A program made the translations under genes and the position numbers. 64,000 bases of DNA from Lepas anatifera. Lineage: Eukaryota > Arthropoda > Thecostraca > Lepadidae. Shown here one piece after another: positions 10,406 through 21,125 of this stretch (within the stretch, counting starts at the first letter, position 1; each line of letters opens with the position of its first letter). The stretch is taken from NCBI GenBank assembly GCA_034440635.1, contig JAOTON010000900.1, forward strand, positions 124,001-188,000, read 5' to 3'. Under the pieces are notes generated by a model. That model did not search any database. It had not been told where the DNA came from and saw nothing but the letters and a program-made list of their open reading frames with translations.

Positions 10406-13256
10406 AGATTTGATAATGACTCAAATTATCTTGAGTCGACTTCACTCTGACTCACAGCTTAATGGCTGACTCTGATTCCGACTCGACTCAAAGTGTTGGA
10501 AATGGTGACCCGACTCTACTCAGTCCAAATTCAGAAGTGAGTCGATTCGACTCCGACTCAAATAAGCATTAAGTCAGAGTCAACTCTGACTCAGAATGGT
10601 GGCAACGTATGCACATATAAAACACACATTTCCTTCAACATCATACAAATTACAACGCATTTATTGCTACCATTAACTTTTTACTGACTGCACATTTCCT
10701 TTAATAACATGCAAACTGAAATGCATCAATTCATGACACACGCTATTTGCTTCATAGGAATGAAGGACGATGCTAAATGCTAACAAGTGAGTAAGATCGA
10801 GATTCAAGGGCCTAAAGGCTTTTCATTTTGAATGCATGCCCTTCATAAACAGTCATTATTGAAGCAATAAGCGAGGTTTCAAGTGCAAACAACTGGAATC
10901 AATATTTTAACATATGACATTTTGAGTGGCAAAACTGCCCTAGTATGTCATGGTATATTGACACTGCAGTATAGTATGCAGTGCAGAATATTCTTGACAA
11001 TATTGACGATTTGAGCTGAGAAATACTACACCGCTGCAAATTGATACAATGCAGCAGCATTTCAAAAACAGCACAAACAATGAACGCTTGCCTCGTCCTC
11101 CCGAAAAAGCTTTAGTAAACGCTACAGATGGCGCATTCAAGACATTACGAATCTTACCTCGGACGAGCCAAAAGATGACAATAGACAGCACTTTAAAGGT
11201 CACGTGACTTAAAAACCCAACGAATTCTGCAGATCTAGGAAACGTTATCTTAACCCCGGGCTACCAAAGCTTTAACCCGCGCCCCACCGGGGTCCGGCGC
11301 CACCTTCGCCCCACCGGGGCCATCGATGCCCCCTCCAACTCCGAAAGTATGGGCGTTAGCGCAAATCTGCAAAGTGCATTAGAAAGCTCGTGTGAATTCA
11401 GCAAGAAGTTACTTCCCATGTTTTAGCGCTCAGGTCAATGGTTTGACCTCCAGAGGTCAAATAAGGTCAAGATCGGATATTTTCACTCAAATACGCAATG
11501 CTTAAGCAAACTGGGCATAACTCTTGTGCCATTAGAGCTATTGAAATGTGGTAAGGTGCATTGGATAGAAAAAATGTCAGATCTTTTCCTGCTATGTTGA
11601 ACGTAATGATCTCCCGCCAGTGGTTTGACCTCCAGAGGTCACCTCGTGACCTAAGATGACCTGAGGTCACGAAAGGTCATAAAGTGACCTTGCTGTATAT
11701 CAAACGAAAGCCAGTGACGAGACATACACGATGGTGTTTGATTCAGCGCTCTATCTTATATAAGTCAAAAGTTATTGTCAAAATACTGTTTTTGACCCCC
11801 GGTGACCTTGGATGACCTTGGAGAGGTCAAAGGGAAAATATGGCCCCTGGAATCAGTGAAAGGGTGTCCAAAAACGCTTTTCTGACGAAGCCGAGAATTT
11901 TTTAATCGTTTTTGTGACTTTTAGATCATAAGACAGCTTTTCCCCATGCTTTGTCAATGGGAGAGGTCACCTCGTGACATGACTTCAGGTCACGAAATCG
12001 AAAAATCCCGGATATACACCTTGTAGACCCTGGAGGGGTCATGAAGTGTAGGAAGTTTCAAATCAATTGACTTGGAATTGTAGCTCTTACAGAGCTCTAA
12101 AGTTGAAGTGAGGTGACCTTGGTTGACCTCGCCTTGCGACCTGACCTTGGGTGACCCGGGGTAAAAAATTTCAGGGATGGTGGGAAAATGATGCAGTAAG
12201 AGGTAGAGCCCTCAACCGTGGTGCTGCGCCTCGTCGTTTTTCTGCTATCCCGGAAAAACCTTGGGGGCCATCGATGGCCCCGGTGGGGCGAGGGTTAATC
12301 ACTAACATTTTGTTGCGCACTACGATGGTTTGGTGGCTGGCGTGGCGCGCAGCACGTACACGGGCAGTGAGTGGTAAATCATGGTCATTATCGTCATGGT
12401 TTGAAGAAGGGTGATTTGGGTGAGAATTTATGTATATTTTTCTGTCACTTTCACGGTTTGAAATTAATTAGGCAATGTCAGAGATATGGCTGAGTTTTGC
12501 TTCCGTGTAAAGGAAGTATTTTTTACCTAGCAGGGGATGTCTTCAAACCATGGCAAATCATGATAGTGCCTTCAAATAAGCAGTTGGTTGCAGCTTTTAG
12601 TTTTCGCTTTGACCCATTACAAGGCTTATGTGGAAGATAAGATTTTTTAGTGCTCTCTATCTGGTGCTTACATTACTATTTTTTGTGTTTTCACTCAAAC
12701 GAACGCAGAAAGCAGAAAATATGTGGTTTCTTAAGAGTGAATTACTGCATGAGAATGAACTTCGAACTTTGTATATTGTGCACCGTTAAAGTTAAAGAAG
12801 TCTGATTTTGTGCCATTTTTAAATCACAAATTTTTCTGTATGATTTTGATATGCTATTGCTAAGATTAAATTTAAAATAACTAACAAATCAGTGTGCTTT
12901 TGAACTGTGTATTTTACATTACTCCTGTTTGTCAATGACTGATCCCTGCATGGGTTTAATGTGGATATGAAAACAATGAATTACCTGTTGTCACCAAAAA
13001 GAAACATGAAATCTTTGCAAATTGGTTGTGAAAATTTCTAAAATGTCAGGTATGTGATCACATATGTTAAGAAAATAGAGTGATTAGTCGACTCAACTCA
13101 GGCCCACGGCTTCGGAGAATGACTCAAATCGAGCAGTTGAGTCAACTCTGACTCAACCCAAATTTGGAAGCGAGTCGATCTACCACTGACTCGAGAAAAA
13201 CTTGAGTCGACTTAGAGTTGACTCTGAATCTGAGTCGTGACTCAACAAGTGTGGAC
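10406..13256 (+). mobile_element. TGACTC-array element, copy I (with nested TTAA element)
   Basis: Both ends are arrays of TGACTC/GAGTC words (about 10413-10600 and 13080-13250) containing at least three and four exact AP-1-type heptamers. An exact 8-bp direct repeat TACTGTGC flanks the element (10398-10405 and 13257-13264), pointing to a hAT-like insertion. The interior matches copy II at 54040-57259 over most of its length and copy III at 35461-36090, in AT-rich sequence with no domain-bearing frame. A family B TTAA element is inserted at 11272-12298. An empty TTAA at 11209-11212 is the site occupied in copy II. It is probably non-autonomous. Confidence 0.8.
11272..12298 (+). mobile_element. 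TTAA-bounded element, family B copy 1
   Basis: TTAA is present at 11272-11275 and 12295-12298. The left end has two GCCCCACCGGGG boxes separated by TCCGGCGCCACCTTC. The right end has one box preceded by the palindrome GGGGCCATCGATGGCCCC and the motif CGTTTTTCTGCTATCCCGG. The body is rich in AGGTCA and TGACCT half-sites and encodes nothing recognisable. The plan is the same as in family A at 4579 and family C at 17874. Confidence 0.85.
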
Positions 13257-13264
13257 TACTGTGC

Positions 13265-13510
13265 CCATAAATTTAAATTTCCTTCCCATAAATGTTTGGT
13301 AATCTCATAGTTTATAAGATATGTGTCCGAAAAACGTCGGCTGCTGCTCCCCGTGACAATTACGTTATTAGAAAATTATTTCTGATATATGAGGCTACCA
13401 GTATTGGTGGGAACGCAATCGGAACCTGGGAGAAAACCGTACGTGTACCTTGAATTACGAGCGACTTAGCAATACATAGTTAGCAATGAGACCAAAACTA
13501 CTGATATTTC
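13265..13510. other. Unassigned sequence between elements
   Basis: No gene or clear repeat was seen. Confidence 0.3.
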
Positions 13511-14240
13511 TACACCATTTTAACTTCAATTTAAAATAAGTCAAGTTCAAATCAAAACTAGTCAACTTCAAATTAAAATAGATCGACTTCAATTTAAAAT
13601 AGATCAAGGTAGATTTAAAACAAGTCAAATTCAAATTAAATCATTTTGATTAAGGCAACCAGTGCACACAAGGTGCAAGGCAACCAATAAAAGGTTTTCA
13701 CATATTGACATGTCAAATGTATTGAATGACTGTCCCACGACTTGCATTTGAGTTGCAGTTCCACTTATGCATCTTATTACAGTATATTTTACATATACCT
13801 ACTTAAAGACAATGTCCCCCTCCCATGTGTCGGCACAATAGCGCGAAATAGCGTGGTCAGAAATATATTTTTTACTGAATTCAGTGACGCTGAAAGCGCA
13901 CGAGGAGATTTAGCGCATGCAAATAAACATTCATCATGTGTTATGCGTGTGCACCCTCAGTCCTGCAAAATACATCCCGCTCAACGCTAATCAATTTAAG
14001 TGACGGATATACAGACAACGAATAACTGGATACATCTTTATTCTAAAATTATCGGAGTTGGGTTTCATTGGAATTGAATTAAGCTTGCTCCATTTAAATT
14101 TGAAGTTGATTTATTTTCAATCGAACTTGATTTAAAGTCGAAATTGATTTATTTTAATTTGAATGTGACTTATTTTAATTTGAACTTGAGTCGTTTTAGT
14201 TTGATCTTGACTTATTTTAAATAGAAGGTAAAATGGTGTA
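13511..14240. mobile_element. Foldback-like element with AT-rich repetitive arms
   Basis: The arm at 13511-13650 starts TACACCATTTTA and consists of irregular units of about 17-20 bp such as AAGTCAAGTTCAAATTAAAA. The arm at about 14093-14240 is its inverse and ends TAAAATGGTGTA. They enclose a loop of about 440 bp. Long inverted repeats built from short internal repeats are the hallmark of foldback elements. No target duplication was seen, and the loop has no supported gene. Confidence 0.7.
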
Positions 14241-14901
14241 GTGCGTATAGACTCAATTAAGTAACTATCGGCAAAAAAGTCATAGCCCCTCGCCGACAGA
14301 AAACTTCCCACTCTAGATGAAACATTTAGGGATTTGGGCTCCTCGTTCCCTTTCACTCGTGTTCCTGATAGAAATTTAAGCTCTGACGGAAGTCACCAGA
14401 TGTAGCTTTTTTTAGTGAGAATGATCGCAATGGAGTGAAAGCAGGCACATTTAGGCACGCGTGTCTTTCTATACTAACCTGAGTGAGTGGCTCATTAGCT
14501 TGGTAAAAAAACGAGGAGTTAAGAAACTTTGTGCTACTCACTACCTTAATTACCTTGGCCATCAAAAACAATCCGACTAATTTCCTGTCAATTCTAGTGA
14601 GCTTTGATAGTCGCTAAAATACATTTTTCATCAACAGGTCTGACGCTTTATGCACTCAGCAGCTCTCGCGTCGTTGAACCTCCAGAATTATCATTGTATC
14701 TCCAACACCTTCACTGCAGCGACCATTAAGTAGCACCATCACCCTGTACAATGTTCTCCTTCTCGAATGAGGGGTGGGAGAGGGTATGTGGTTGTATATC
14801 TGTGTAGGAGAAACAGGCCTCTGGGTACCTACCATGCCGCCGTCTTGGTCATGGTCTCTGCAATCTTTGAAAAGCTGGTTCGATCGGGGCTGTACGATAG
14901 G
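14241..14901. other. Unassigned intergenic sequence
   Basis: Nothing recognised. The short frames lack domains. Confidence 0.3.
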
Positions 14902-14909
14902 AGGGGGGG

Positions 14910-15236
14910 CAAGGGCGGACGCAGACCCGAGTTTTGGGGGCAAACCCATGTCTGCCTCTCTTCCTGGGGGAAGGGGGTGGGAGCGAATATCTTTTTGCTC
15001 TACAGACCTAGTGTAAACACCTTTTTTCAGTGCTCGACAGACCTAGTATAAGCTACCTCTCCAAGTAGAAAATCGCTCTCGGGGGGGGGGGTGGGAGCAA
15101 ATATTGTTTTGCTCTACAGACCTAGTGTAAACACCTTTCATCGAAAAATTTCCGGCGTTTGGGGGGGCAAAGATAGTTTGGCCCCCTCCAGCGCTTTGGG
15201 GGGCATGACCGGAATGGCCCCCTGCGTCCGCCAATG
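14910..15236. mobile_element. hAT-like MITE with internal direct repeat
   Basis: The ends CAAGGGCGGACGCAGA and the inverse of CATTGGCGGACGCAGG match at 13 of 16 positions. The flanks are G runs, so an 8-bp duplication is compatible but not diagnostic. Two copies of a unit of about 60 bp (about 14963-15030 and 15084-15142) share GGGTGGGAGC and GCTCTACAGACCTAGTGTAA. There is no coding capacity. Confidence 0.6.
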
Positions 15237-15244
15237 GGGGGGCA

Positions 15245-16199
15245 AATGACCTCTTCGGTCACTTGGCAGAGGCACCAGAGGTATAACTTCTGCAGAGGTA
15301 GAAACAAAGTCTGCGGTAAACATAGAAGCAAAGAAAACCGCTGACCAAGATTAAGCTACCTCAAACACCGTGTTCACCATATCGCGTTGTCAAAGTCGCG
15401 ATAACAAGATCGGAGCCAAATATGCTCCAGAAAGTGATGTTCCCTGATGTTGTTTGATTGGCACGGGCTCGGAACAGCTGTTGTGCTTGGAATAGCGCCG
15501 GACCCTGTTTCAAAGACGGGAACAAGTGAGCTCTAGAAAAGCCTCTCCGGAGTACCACATTTCTTTCAACTTCTTGCAATTGTAGTATTTGTGTGTTAAT
15601 TTATCCAACTCCCACATATGGGAGTCCAACTGCTGGTCAGTATCCTTGCCCCCAACCTAACCTGGTGACACAGCAGAATTCGCGATTATTGTGATAGCAT
15701 TCCTGGAAAGATTGTTTCTGTCTCATGCAGACTAATTTTGACAAGCAACCACGCCTGTGTTTTCCTGTGTTTGGGATGGGACAATTACCCGACCGAGGAC
15801 GGGTAGTTAAGAAAAATATAGGGAATTTCCTAATAACCGGCATCCATCGCAGTTCGTGCACTCGATACTGAGTTTATTATTTGTGAAAGAAGAGACCACA
15901 TATTCTTTAGTGACGCCTAAATATGCGTGAAGCATTCCTAGTTTTTAAACACACTACAGGTACAGAGTGGAACATGCTGAAATGAACTCAATATGCTATC
16001 TATGAACTAATATGGAGGAACTAAATCTGCTAGATCATGTGCAAAATGGCTGAATTGCTTCCGTCTAAGCCTGCTGCCTTGTTCCCTGTTTGACATTTTT
16101 AACTGCGCCCCAATTTGGCGACCAGCAGCCCTTTAGATGGTATTTCTTTCCGAAGTTTTGCTGAAGCCGCTGGTCACGACTTATCCCAGCAGGTCCCGA
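15245..16199. other. Unassigned intergenic sequence
   Basis: No gene, RNA or repeat was recognised. Confidence 0.3.
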
Positions 16200-16372
16200 A
16201 CATGGCCTAGATTTCACCTCTATGACCTCGTTTGACCTCGAAATGAAATTTGCTTCAGGCTTAGTTTTTCAGCGTCAACCAAGCATCGAACAGACGTTTT
16301 CTTGGCTGTTTTTGTGCTTAAGGTCTCAGCGGGCAGCTTCTAGTGCGTGCTAGTGCCAGTACCCTCTCAAAT
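16200..16372 (+). mobile_element. Old fragment of TTAA family C
   Basis: The segment contains TATGACCTCGTTTGACCTC and GCTAGTGCCAGTACCCTC followed by AATGCGGGGTTG. These match, in order, the body and two-box end of the element at 17874-18800 (TACGACCTCGTTTGACCTT; GTTAGTGCCAGACCCCCTCC). A CRE-type TGACGTCA at 16535-16542 nearby also has counterparts in that element. The copy is diverged and lacks clear TTAA ends. Confidence 0.55.
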
Positions 16373-17873
16373 GCGGGGTTGAGGCAAATTGGGAAAATGG
16401 AGTAAATCTGGTTCGCTACATCCGGTTCAAGCTGAGATTTTACTATATGAACCATTTTAAGATCTTTAAACCTCATAATTTTCATTGTCATCCCATACCA
16501 AATTTCATCACATGACATAGACCGGCGCGCTAGATGACGTCATAGCTCGGTCGGAACAGGTTCATACCTCTGTCAGAGGCTAGGTCAAAGACCGAGGATG
16601 TGCTAATTTCTGGGCTAATGTGTTATCTATTTGTAAAAATTTGTAAACAAAACTAGGTCTCTGTGGAATAATAAGAGCGTTGTCTCCTGCATCGCCCTTG
16701 GTGCTGATTGCATCTTGCAGTCTCATGAATGGAAGTAGTATCGACAAACCAATAAGTGTTATTGTCTTCCTAGGGCCCCTCGTTGATGCAGAGCCTTCGT
16801 CATCCTGTAAAGGTTCATTATCAGCCCATCAACATTTGATTGCGTGGATTTAGTCACGGCTTTGTTGACGTGGTGAAACAAACAAGCATTCCAGTATTAT
16901 TCCGATTACATGCTAGCTAGCACTTTGTCGTTCCCTGCATTCTGGAATCGCCAGCCTTCTCACAAAGCAAACGTCCGTTATTGCCTTCATGCCTGTATAG
17001 ATGTCGGAGCTTCCTTTTGTTATACATGTTTATTGCGCCGGGTCCCTTGCATGGATGCACAATGTTATCATGCTGGTAATGGTGTGAGTTCCCCAGCAAT
17101 GCCCGCGATCGCGCCGCACTCGCAGCAGAGACCAGGCCTGAGGCTACTTAGCTCACCAGGGATCGCAAATTGATCGATCAGTTTATTGTCAGTGAAACGT
17201 ATTCATGTTCGGACCTATGACCTAATACTCATTATGTGGATTTCTCGATAGAAAAATCTGTCTGATGCCATTTTCTGTTCGATGTTATTTATCTTTTGTG
17301 GACCATACTCGCCAAATCACATAGAATCGTTTTTTTGGCTTTTTAGGACCGACCTATTCGATTTTTTCATTTTGTAGGTTGATGGCATCTATGAAGTTAT
17401 GCTCGTATCCCTGTTTCCAGCCCCGGCTGACATTTGGGATCGATTTTAAAGGTCACAAAGGGTCAACGAATTTTCGAGCATTGCAGGAGGAAAGTGGAGC
17501 AATGGAAAAAGACGAAATTAGACCTATAAGATGCAAGAAATATTTTCCTCGTCTACTCTGAGAAATGCCACTTCTGACTCACTGACTTTAACATGACTCT
17601 TACCACCACCAGGTAATGTCAGAAAATGTTAAATACACAATTTTCAGTAGGTACTTTGGATTTTCGTGATATTCACATGAGAAATGTGGCGGAATTTGAG
17701 TCAAAAGTTAAATTCGGATGAGCACTTTGTAACTGTTTTAGATATAGGTACTAAAAAATGAAGGCTTGTGTCATATATCATGTGCTCCCGGGCTATTTGG
17801 AAGAATACACGTCATATTGAGCGCATGCCTGAGTCAAACCAACTAAAAATTTGAGCGTGTATTTTCTGCTTCA
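16373..17873. other. Unassigned AT-rich intergenic sequence
   Basis: No supported gene. The short frames around 16910-17170 have no domain or coding signature. Confidence 0.3.
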
Positions 17874-18800
17874 TTAACACGCGCACTGGAGGGGGGCCTC
17901 GGAGGCCCCCCTACCTGTTTTTCCGAGGTGGCCGGAGAACCGCTTGTAGCGGAAAAACGAAACGTGGCCACATTTAACAGAATTTAATAGCGCGTCGATT
18001 GGTGAAGACTTTTTGAAAATCGGTCGACAATTTTTTGACCTATAGGCTTTCAAAGTCAGATCTGCATTTTGAGATCGCCGTAAACGCGCGGTCGGACCAG
18101 TTAGCTTGCATTGAAGACCGAGTGGTGACGTCATAACGTCATATAAGCGGGACTATATGTCAAGGTCACTTCACATGAAAGTCAAGGTCAAGGTCAAAGG
18201 TCACAGGTCAAGGTCATATCTGCACTTTCAAGGTCACTGACCCCTGCGCGTCCGGCCAAGTGACGTTACCCCGTCTGACATATATTATGCTATGACGTCA
18301 TCGGTAGGGTACCCAAATACAAAGGTCAAGGTCAAAGGTCAAGGTCAAAGGTCATTGGGAAAGGTCAATCCTCATTTCCCGCCAAACAGTGGCTACAGTG
18401 TTAGTCAAAGTGTAAATAATACGTAGTATACCATATGGTGACCTTAAAGGTCAATGACCTTGAATGACCTTGACCCAAAAGTTGTGGGGAAGCCTTTTTG
18501 AGACCTCTTCTCTATGAACCTTGTCCGCCTTTAGCTTATTCCCGCCATTTTCCTGCATAATCACAGCATTTATCAATCGATACCAGCATGGCCAATATTT
18601 GACCTTTACGACCTCGTTTGACCTTAAAGATATTGACCTAGGTCAATGAAATTTGGTCATCATGTAGATCACCATAGCCCCCACCCACCTACCAAGTGGC
18701 GTTTTTCTAACCCTCTTAGTTTCCGAGATCTTAGGGGGGGGCCTACCAGGCCCCCCTCCAGTGCGCGTTAGTGCCAGACCCCCTCCAGTGCGGGTGTTAA
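17874..18800 (-). mobile_element. TTAA-bounded element, family C, with dense AGGTCA arrays
   Basis: TTAA lies at 17874-17877 and 18797-18800. The left end has a single box (GCACTGGAGGGGG) followed by the palindrome GGGGGGCCTCGGAGGCCCCC. The right end has two boxes separated by a spacer that reads TCTGGCACTAAC on the minus strand, adjoining GGGGCCTACCAGGCCCC and CGAGATCTTAGGGG, the latter shared with family A. The body has at least seven TCAAGGTCA sites (18159-18350), three perfect AGGTCAAAGGTCA DR1 repeats (18191-18203, 18329-18341, 18342-18354) and two CRE octamers (18126-18133, 18293-18300). No coding capacity. Confidence 0.85.
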
Positions 18801-18968
18801 CAAAGGTCAAACTCATTTCAGCTTGCTATCCATTGCCCAGTCAGAAAAGGGAGACACTATGCTCCCTTTCCTAACACAATGTTCAAGCCCCATGTTGCTC
18901 CTTTTTTGATTTCGCGTTCACCGTAAAAAAATCTAGAGAATCAAGTCAAGATATAAGTCGTATCCCCG

Positions 18969-19483
18969 TACTGGAGAGGTCTGCCACTAACGCGCACTGG
19001 AGGGGCTCTGTCACTAACGTGCACTAGGGGGGTCTGTCACTAACGCGCACTGGAGGGGTCTGTCACTAACGCACACTGGAGGGATCTATCACTAACGCAC
19101 ACTGGAGGGGTCTGTCACTAACGCACACTGGAGGGGTCTATCACTAACACACACTGCAGGGGGTCTGTTACTAAGACGCAATGGAGGGGTCTGTTACTAA
19201 CGCGCACTGGAGGGGTCTGTCACTAACGCACACTGGAGGGGTCAATCACTAACGCACACTGGAGGGGTCTATCACTAACGCACACTGGAGGGGTCTATCA
19301 CTAACGCGCACTGGAGGGGGTCTGTTACTAAGGTGCACTGAAGGGGTCTGTCACTAACGCGCACTGGAGGGGGTCTGTCACTAAGGTGCACTGAAGGGGT
19401 CTGTCACTAACGCGCACTGGAGGGGGTCTGTCACTAACGCACACTGGAGGGTCTGTTACTAACGCACAGTGGGGGAGGGGGTC
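18969..19483. repeat. Satellite of about 20 units derived from a transposon terminal box
   Basis: Tandem units of about 24-27 bp read approximately CGCACTGGAGGGGTCTGTCA followed by CTAA. Variants include ACACTGGAGG and the pair AAGGTGCACTGAAGG. The unit equals the box-spacer module found in two copies at the right end of the family C element 170 bp upstream (18760-18796, opposite strand). It has no unique spacers, so it is not a CRISPR-like array. Confidence 0.95.
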
Positions 19484-20089
19484 TGGGGGAGCTGCAACTG
19501 CTTTCTCATTTTGAGAAATCAAGATATTTGCCCAATAGCAGTCTGCCCTCGGAAAAATACTGGGCCCGCCTCTGCTAGAGCACCTGTTGCTGTGACCCGT
19601 CTTACCTTGCCCACAGCGGTTCTTAGTCACCTGAAGGGTTGTAACGCAGCGCATTACAGTTTACAACAACGTGTCACGTGGGCGACCTGTGTATCAAGAC
19701 GAATGAACAAATGATCTGACATCCGTTGTTGGGGAAACACGGTATTAGTGCTGACGGGTCATGTCGTGTGGTGCATGTGTCGAGGGTAACGCACCCTTAA
19801 GAAATCCATTCTACTGTGATGTTACGGCCTCCTTGAAAAGTTTCTGACCAGGTCATCGCCAAACATTCTTTTCCTACATTTTTTCCCGCTTTCATCATGC
19901 ATCCAGGTCGTCCAATACCAACATATCATGCTATATTTTAAGCCTCATCATCATCAGTGGAGATTAAGGGCGCGTCGACGGCGACGGTCATTTTGCGCCC
20001 AAAATTTTAAGCCTAAAAACGGACAACAAACAACAAACCTGCATTGTTTTCAAGCGCCCACTTCAAGCGTTTGGGGTATAAGCCAGCCC
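19484..20089. other. Unassigned sequence leading into a CpG islet
   Basis: Nothing recognised apart from rising CpG density after 19960. Confidence 0.3.
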
Positions 20090-20520
20090 TGGGTAGCAGC
20101 CTGGGCGCTGTGAGCCGCTGGCGTTGCCGGAGGGGCGTCGGCCGCGACAACACCGGCGATTTCCCGGTAGCGTCGTCGGGGGCCGCCGGGAGCGGGCGTC
20201 GCCACCGACAGGTTATGAGCGGACACCGCCTGTGATCTCGCTGCCGCGTTTACCGTTTCTGCCAAACGTTAGTGCATCGAGTGCCGCAGCAAAGGCGCGC
20301 CGGCAGCCCGCGCCCATTATGGCGCGTAAACAGCGGCCAAAAGCGCGCCAGCCGCCGGCGGCGGCCAATCAGAGCGGCGAGCGCGCCGCGGCGCCGACAG
20401 ACGCCGCTTTGTGCGGCGCCGCTTCAAACGGTTCCGGCTTGTTGGAGGAGTAATGCCGCCGTTTCCGCTGCCTGTACACGCTGGTGAGGCCGCCACAGCG
20501 ACTGCTGGAAATCTCCGGAA
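20090..20520. promoter_or_regulatory. CpG-rich islet, candidate regulatory element
   Basis: This stretch is CpG-dense within AT-rich surroundings. It contains CCAAT (20365-20369), a forkhead-type GTAAACA (20326-20332), a homeobox-compatible CATTAT core next to GGCGCG, and repeated GCGCC/GGCGC words. Overlapping short frames exist but have no domain and differ between strands. A non-coding promoter or enhancer role is inferred from composition only. Confidence 0.35.
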
Positions 20521-21125
20521 CCGAACAGCCGGAGGCAGTGTCCAAGAGAGAGAGAAGGCACTCGGAATTTGGGTGGCAGGAGGTAGGCAGAAATTGTTTT
20601 GTCGGGGAGTTAGAAACTAGCCTCGTGTTCTTTCTTTAATTCTAGATTAAACAAATTATTAGTCATTACAAAGTGCATGCGAGCTTTTTCTCGGTCGAAT
20701 TTCCTATTCTTGATGAAAATTTAAAATTATGCAGGGTGATTTATTTGTGCCGCGGTTTTCTAAGGATTCTAGATTTTGCAAAACATGTTTTAGAGCATAA
20801 ATTCTAGTTTATATCACGTTTAGGGCCTCCAGATGGTACATTGTGGTGGAGCATTGTAAATTATTTTCGCCGTTATTTTTATTTGTTGTATTATTCTTAG
20901 TGTGCAAGATGATTCAGCGGTCACAACTACTGCAACATACCGTTACGCTGTTAAACATTACTTTTGTACATGATTGAGGAGCGGATCTTTGGTCATCGTT
21001 TTGGGGATAGCCAAGAGTTATGAGAGACGTCCCGCGCAATTACATTTCTATTTCATTTTACACCACAGACTAAGCAATACAATTAGGTACTGAGAATCAA
21101 AAGGAAGATGTCTAATGTTGCCATG
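20521..21125. other. Unassigned AT-rich sequence
   Basis: No supported feature. Confidence 0.3.

Noticed and set aside
18969..19483. CRISPR-like array
   Set aside because: Units are directly adjacent with no unique spacers, the setting is eukaryotic, and the unit matches a transposon end.
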